Below are positions 62,819-64,000 of a stretch of DNA of 64,000 nucleotides, in pieces. Source of the DNA: Kaistia defluvii. Lineage in GTDB: Bacteria > Pseudomonadota > Alphaproteobacteria > Rhizobiales > Kaistiaceae. The translations under genes and the position numbers were made by a program. Location of the stretch: positions 372,001-436,000 of the forward strand of contig NZ_JBEPSM010000004.1 of NCBI RefSeq assembly GCF_040548815.1, read 5' to 3'. Below the pieces are notes generated by a model. That model saw nothing but the letters and a program-made list of their open reading frames with translations. It was not told the origin of the DNA and made no database searches. The number at the start of each line of letters is the position of its first letter. The stretch's first letter is position 1.

Positions 62819-64000
62819 GTGTCTGAAAACAAGCCCGCCGCCGAGACCCGCACGTTTGAGGCCGAGGTCTCGCGCCTGCTGCACATGATGGTGCATTCGG
62901 TCTATTCCAATCGCGACGTCTTCCTGCGCGAACTCATCTCCAATGCCGCCGACGCCTGCGAGAAGCTGCGTACGCTGTCCCTGTCCGATCCGAAGCTGAT
63001 CGAGGGCGGCGATGCCTTCCAGATCGTCATCGAGGCCGACAAGGAAGCGCCGAGCCTGGTCATCGCCGACAATGGCATCGGCATGGACCGGCAGGAGCTG
63101 ATCGACAATCTCGGCACGATCGCCCAGTCCGGCACCCGCGCCTTCCTTGAAAAGGCCGGTGACGGCGCGAAGGGGTCGGCGCTGATCGGCCAGTTCGGCG
63201 TCGGCTTCTATTCCGCCTTCATGGTCGCCGACAAGGTTTCCGTCGTCTCACGCAAGGCCGGCTCGGACGAGGCCTGGCGCTGGAGCTCTGACGGCAAGGG
63301 CGCCTATGAGATCGAGCCGGCGGATCTCGCCGACGCGCCGGCGCGCGGCACGCGCATCGTGCTGCATCTCAACCCCGACAATGCCAGCTACGCCGAGACC
63401 GACACGATCGAGCGCATCGTCACGGCTTACTCCGCCCATGTGCCCGTGCCGATCGTGCTGAAGCTCGCCGACGGCACCGAGGAGTCGCTGGCCGACGGCA
63501 GCGCGCTCTGGCGCAAGCCGAAATCGGCCGTGACGGAAGAGGAATACAAGGAATTCTACGGCCATGTCGGCGGCCGCTTCGACGAGCCAGCCGTCACCAT
63601 CCATTACCGCGCCGAAGGGCGGACGGAATATTCGGTGCTGCTGTTCGTGCCGTCCTCGCGGCCGTTCGACCTGTTCGAGCCCGAGCGGCAGGGCCGGGTG
63701 AAGCTCTATGTCCGCCGCGTCTTCATCACCGACGAGGCCGAGATCCTGCCGCCCTGGCTGCGCTTCGTGCGTGGCGTCATCGATTCGGAAGACCTGCCGC
63801 TCAACCTGTCGCGCGAGATGCTGCAGAAGAACCCGGTGATCGAGGCAATCGGCAAGGGCGTCACCAATCGCGTCCTGGCCGATCTCGACAAGCTCGCGAC
63901 TGACGATCCCGAGCGCTTCGTCAAGGTCTGGGAAGCCTTTGGCGCCGTGCTCAAGGAAGGGCTCTACGAGGCCCCCGACCGCCGCGACGCGCTGTTCAAG
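62819..64000 (+). CDS. htpG: molecular chaperone HtpG (Hsp90), 5' part
   Basis: The first 394 codons; the gene runs off the right edge. TRTFEAEVSRLLHMMVHSVYSNRDVFLRELISNAADACEKL is the Hsp90 N-terminal ATP site (helix with catalytic Glu and Asn), then IADNGIGMDRQELIDNLGTIAQSGT and GQFGVGFYSAFMVADKV. The middle domain follows with VRRVFITDEAEILPPWLRFVRGVIDSEDLPLNLSREMLQ. The start is a GTG at 62819 behind GGAGAG. The C-terminal dimer domain lies outside the window. Confidence 0.97.
   Translation, partial: MSENKPAAETRTFEAEVSRLLHMMVHSVYSNRDVFLRELISNAADACEKLRTLSLSDPKLIEGGDAFQIVIEADKEAPSLVIADNGIGMDRQELIDNLGTIAQSGTRAFLEKAGDGAKGSALIGQFGVGFYSAFMVADKVSVVSRKAGSDEAWRWSSDGKGAYEIEPADLADAPARGTRIVLHLNPDNASYAETDTIERIVTAYSAHVPVPIVLKLADGTEESLADGSALWRKPKSAVTEEEYKEFYGHVGGRFDEPAVTIHYRAEGRTEYSVLLFVPSSRPFDLFEPERQGRVKLYVRRVFITDEAEILPPWLRFVRGVIDSEDLPLNLSREMLQKNPVIEAIGKGVTNRVLADLDKLATDDPERFVKVWEAFGAVLKEGLYEAPDRRDALFK

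Overview
The window is a high-GC alphaproteobacterial chromosome segment, almost certainly from the order Hyphomicrobiales (Rhizobiales). Supporting signs are the order rplU-rpmA-obgE-proB-proA-nadD-rsfS-rlmH-EnvC/ctpA-rppH, an atpHAGDC operon split from the F0 genes, the mdh-sucCD-sucAB-lpd cluster, an Omp19-type lipoprotein, a DUF2794 protein and a probable ybhL-leader RNA upstream of a Bax1-I family gene. I cannot name the genus from sequence alone.

Bases 1 to about 6.7 kb form an accessory island ending at the 3' end of a tRNA-Ser(CGA) gene. The island is visibly less GC-rich than the rest, most of all in the first half of the reverse transcriptase gene. It holds the first 442 codons of an MmeI-like (type IIL) restriction-modification enzyme running off the left edge, two tiny membrane proteins, a Cys/His-rich unknown protein, a small serine recombinase behind a repeat-studded promoter, and a 570-residue reverse transcriptase of the defence-associated (Abi/unknown-group) kind with a very acidic tail. 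Three copies of TGGGGGAGCA stand between the reverse transcriptase and the tRNA and look like integrase arm sites at an attachment junction. This island is the most likely place for an undescribed system.

From 6.8 to 19.6 kb the plus strand carries ribosome and cell-growth genes: L21 and L27, two acetyltransferases, ObgE, proline synthesis (proB, proA), NAD synthesis (nadD), ribosome silencing (rsfS), 23S rRNA methylation (rlmH), an EnvC-type murein hydrolase activator coupled to the CtpA protease, RppH and a small RcnB-like periplasmic protein. From 19.7 to 27.0 kb the minus strand carries the F1 ATP synthase operon and priA. A mixed stretch follows to 33.5 kb: a small monooxygenase, xerC, a methyltransferase divergent from an XRE regulator, an Hsp70-like protein and an MFS transporter.

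From 33.8 to 49.8 kb the minus strand holds most of the lower TCA cycle: mdh-sucC-sucD, sucA, sucB, lpdA and sdhC-sdhD-sdhA-(DUF3052)-sdhB, with zapE and an Omp19-like lipoprotein between the two blocks. The mdh and sdhC upstream regions share a near-identical promoter box, which suggests common control. From 50.0 kb to the right edge are ridA, leuB, rpmF, a GGDEF/EAL protein with a degenerate GGDEF motif, phhB-thpR, an aldo/keto reductase, the tesA/ybbA-ybbP arrangement also known from E. coli, a Bax1-I family gene, an acetyltransferase, DUF2794 and the 5' part of htpG. Inverted pairs of REP-type palindromes fill four of the convergent intergenic gaps.
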